A DNA stretch of 64,000 nucleotides from Diphasiastrum complanatum (lineage: Eukaryota > Streptophyta > Lycopodiopsida > Lycopodiales > Lycopodiaceae): positions 23,665,641 through 23,729,640 of the forward strand of contig CM055095.1 in the NCBI GenBank assembly GCA_029204225.1, read 5' to 3'. This document shows positions 63,271 through 64,000 of the stretch, in pieces. Below the pieces are notes generated by a model. That model saw only the letters and a list, made by a program, of their open reading frames with translations. It did no database searches and was not told where the DNA came from. How positions within the stretch are numbered: position 1 is the first letter of the stretch; every line of letters starts with the position of its first letter. The position numbers were made by a program, and so were the translations under genes.

Positions 63271-64000
63271 GTTGATTCTTCAAGGCCTAATTATAAGGGA
63301 AGCTCCTTAGATTCTGCTTACAAATCCTAAACACAAAAGGATAACACACTGTGGAGAAACCACCCAACCAAGTAGAAGCATCCAATCAATCTCTAGAAGC
63401 CTCACCCCCAAGCCAAGGAACAAGAAGAATGAATGTAGAGTGAGAGCCTGGCAATGAATCAAGAACCATGATGAGGAGTAGGGTCCTCTTATATAGAGCC
63501 TAATGCATCTTGGGCACATAGCCATGCATAGCCCTATGTTCCCTATACATAGATTCACCTAGAATAGAGTCCTATACACGGACCAACTATTCATAGAATT
63601 GTTATTGATAACTCTACACATGCATACATTGTCTCATTACCTTGTCTAAACTCCACTTAGTGTGTTCTGGGCCTCACAAGGATATTAGTTACTTTTGGGT
63701 CACGTCCAGTATGACGTGGCATAACTAACAGCTTGTTTCACTGGAGTATCGTGTATCCAAGACTAGGAGTATATTGTATCTTATGTACTAGTCATGGACA
63801 TAACATTCTTCCCTCCTTAAACTGTTTCTATCCTTAGATAATAAAATTCGGAAAATTCTTCTTTATACTATCAACTCTCTCCCACGAATCATCATCCTTT
63901 GTACAACCCTTCCACCGAATTAAGCACTAAGAGATAGAATGATTTCTCAATTGTTTATCTCTGATTCTAAGCACTTTCTTAGGTTCCAAAGGTACACTAA
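63271..64000. other. retroelement leader or unknown; no gene recognised
   Basis: Follows a PBS. No gag start is seen before the window ends. Confidence 0.35.

Overview
This is a stretch of nuclear DNA from a land plant with a large, repeat-rich genome. Two cellular genes can be rebuilt from the sequence: the nuclear cap-binding protein CBP20 (+ strand, eight coding exons over about 10 kb) and a WUSCHEL-related homeobox gene of the ancient WOX13 clade (- strand, two coding exons). Almost everything else is LTR-retrotransposon material (Ty1/copia mostly, Ty3/gypsy less), a tRNA-derived SINE, a possible LINE remnant, long CT microsatellites and unidentified AT-rich DNA. The low gene density, the 6.5 kb retroelement-filled intron and the WOX13-clade protein without a visible WUS box would fit a fern, another seed-free plant or a gymnosperm. 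The species cannot be named from the sequence.

Layout. 1-11.9 kb: the 3' end of a copia pol gene, its LTR and a primer-binding site, then a second LTR (1666-11888) split by a complete but dead copia element on the - strand (1758-11160). That element is itself split by a 3.5 kb non-coding LTR element (3565-7093), which makes three nested levels, two of them with visible target-site duplications. 11.9-16.4 kb: non-coding retroelement DNA, a few unrecognised coding-like exons and a GC-rich dispersed repeat. 16.3-20.5 kb: a CT microsatellite and a decayed copia element of the same family on the + strand. 21.7-31.7 kb: CBP20. Its third intron holds gypsy integrase, copia protease and gypsy gag/PBS/LTR fragments, plus a MITE-like element. 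Its fourth intron has a canonical U12-type 5' splice site (ATATCCTT). 31.7-49.4 kb: mostly unrecognised DNA with a 24-nt G run, degenerate 150-bp repeats, copia gag-protease, a gypsy fragment, a CT microsatellite, a possible LINE remnant and a copia RT fragment. 49.4-53.5 kb: a copia element with gag, protease and integrase but a large RT deletion. 56.2-57.5 kb: WOX13-like gene. 58.9-59.5 kb: seven CACGTG G-boxes upstream of it. 59.8 kb: SINE. 60.6 kb: a long imperfect hairpin. 62.3-63.3 kb: copia pol end, PPT, LTR and PBS.

The two genes are not evidently linked in function. CBP20 acts in nuclear mRNA cap binding, and WOX13-like proteins are homeodomain transcription factors. All retroelement coding regions seen carry stops, frameshifts or deletions, so none looks autonomous. 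A recurrent feature is a single LTR with a polypurine tract on one side and a primer-binding site on the other, the arrangement left by tandem or recombined elements.
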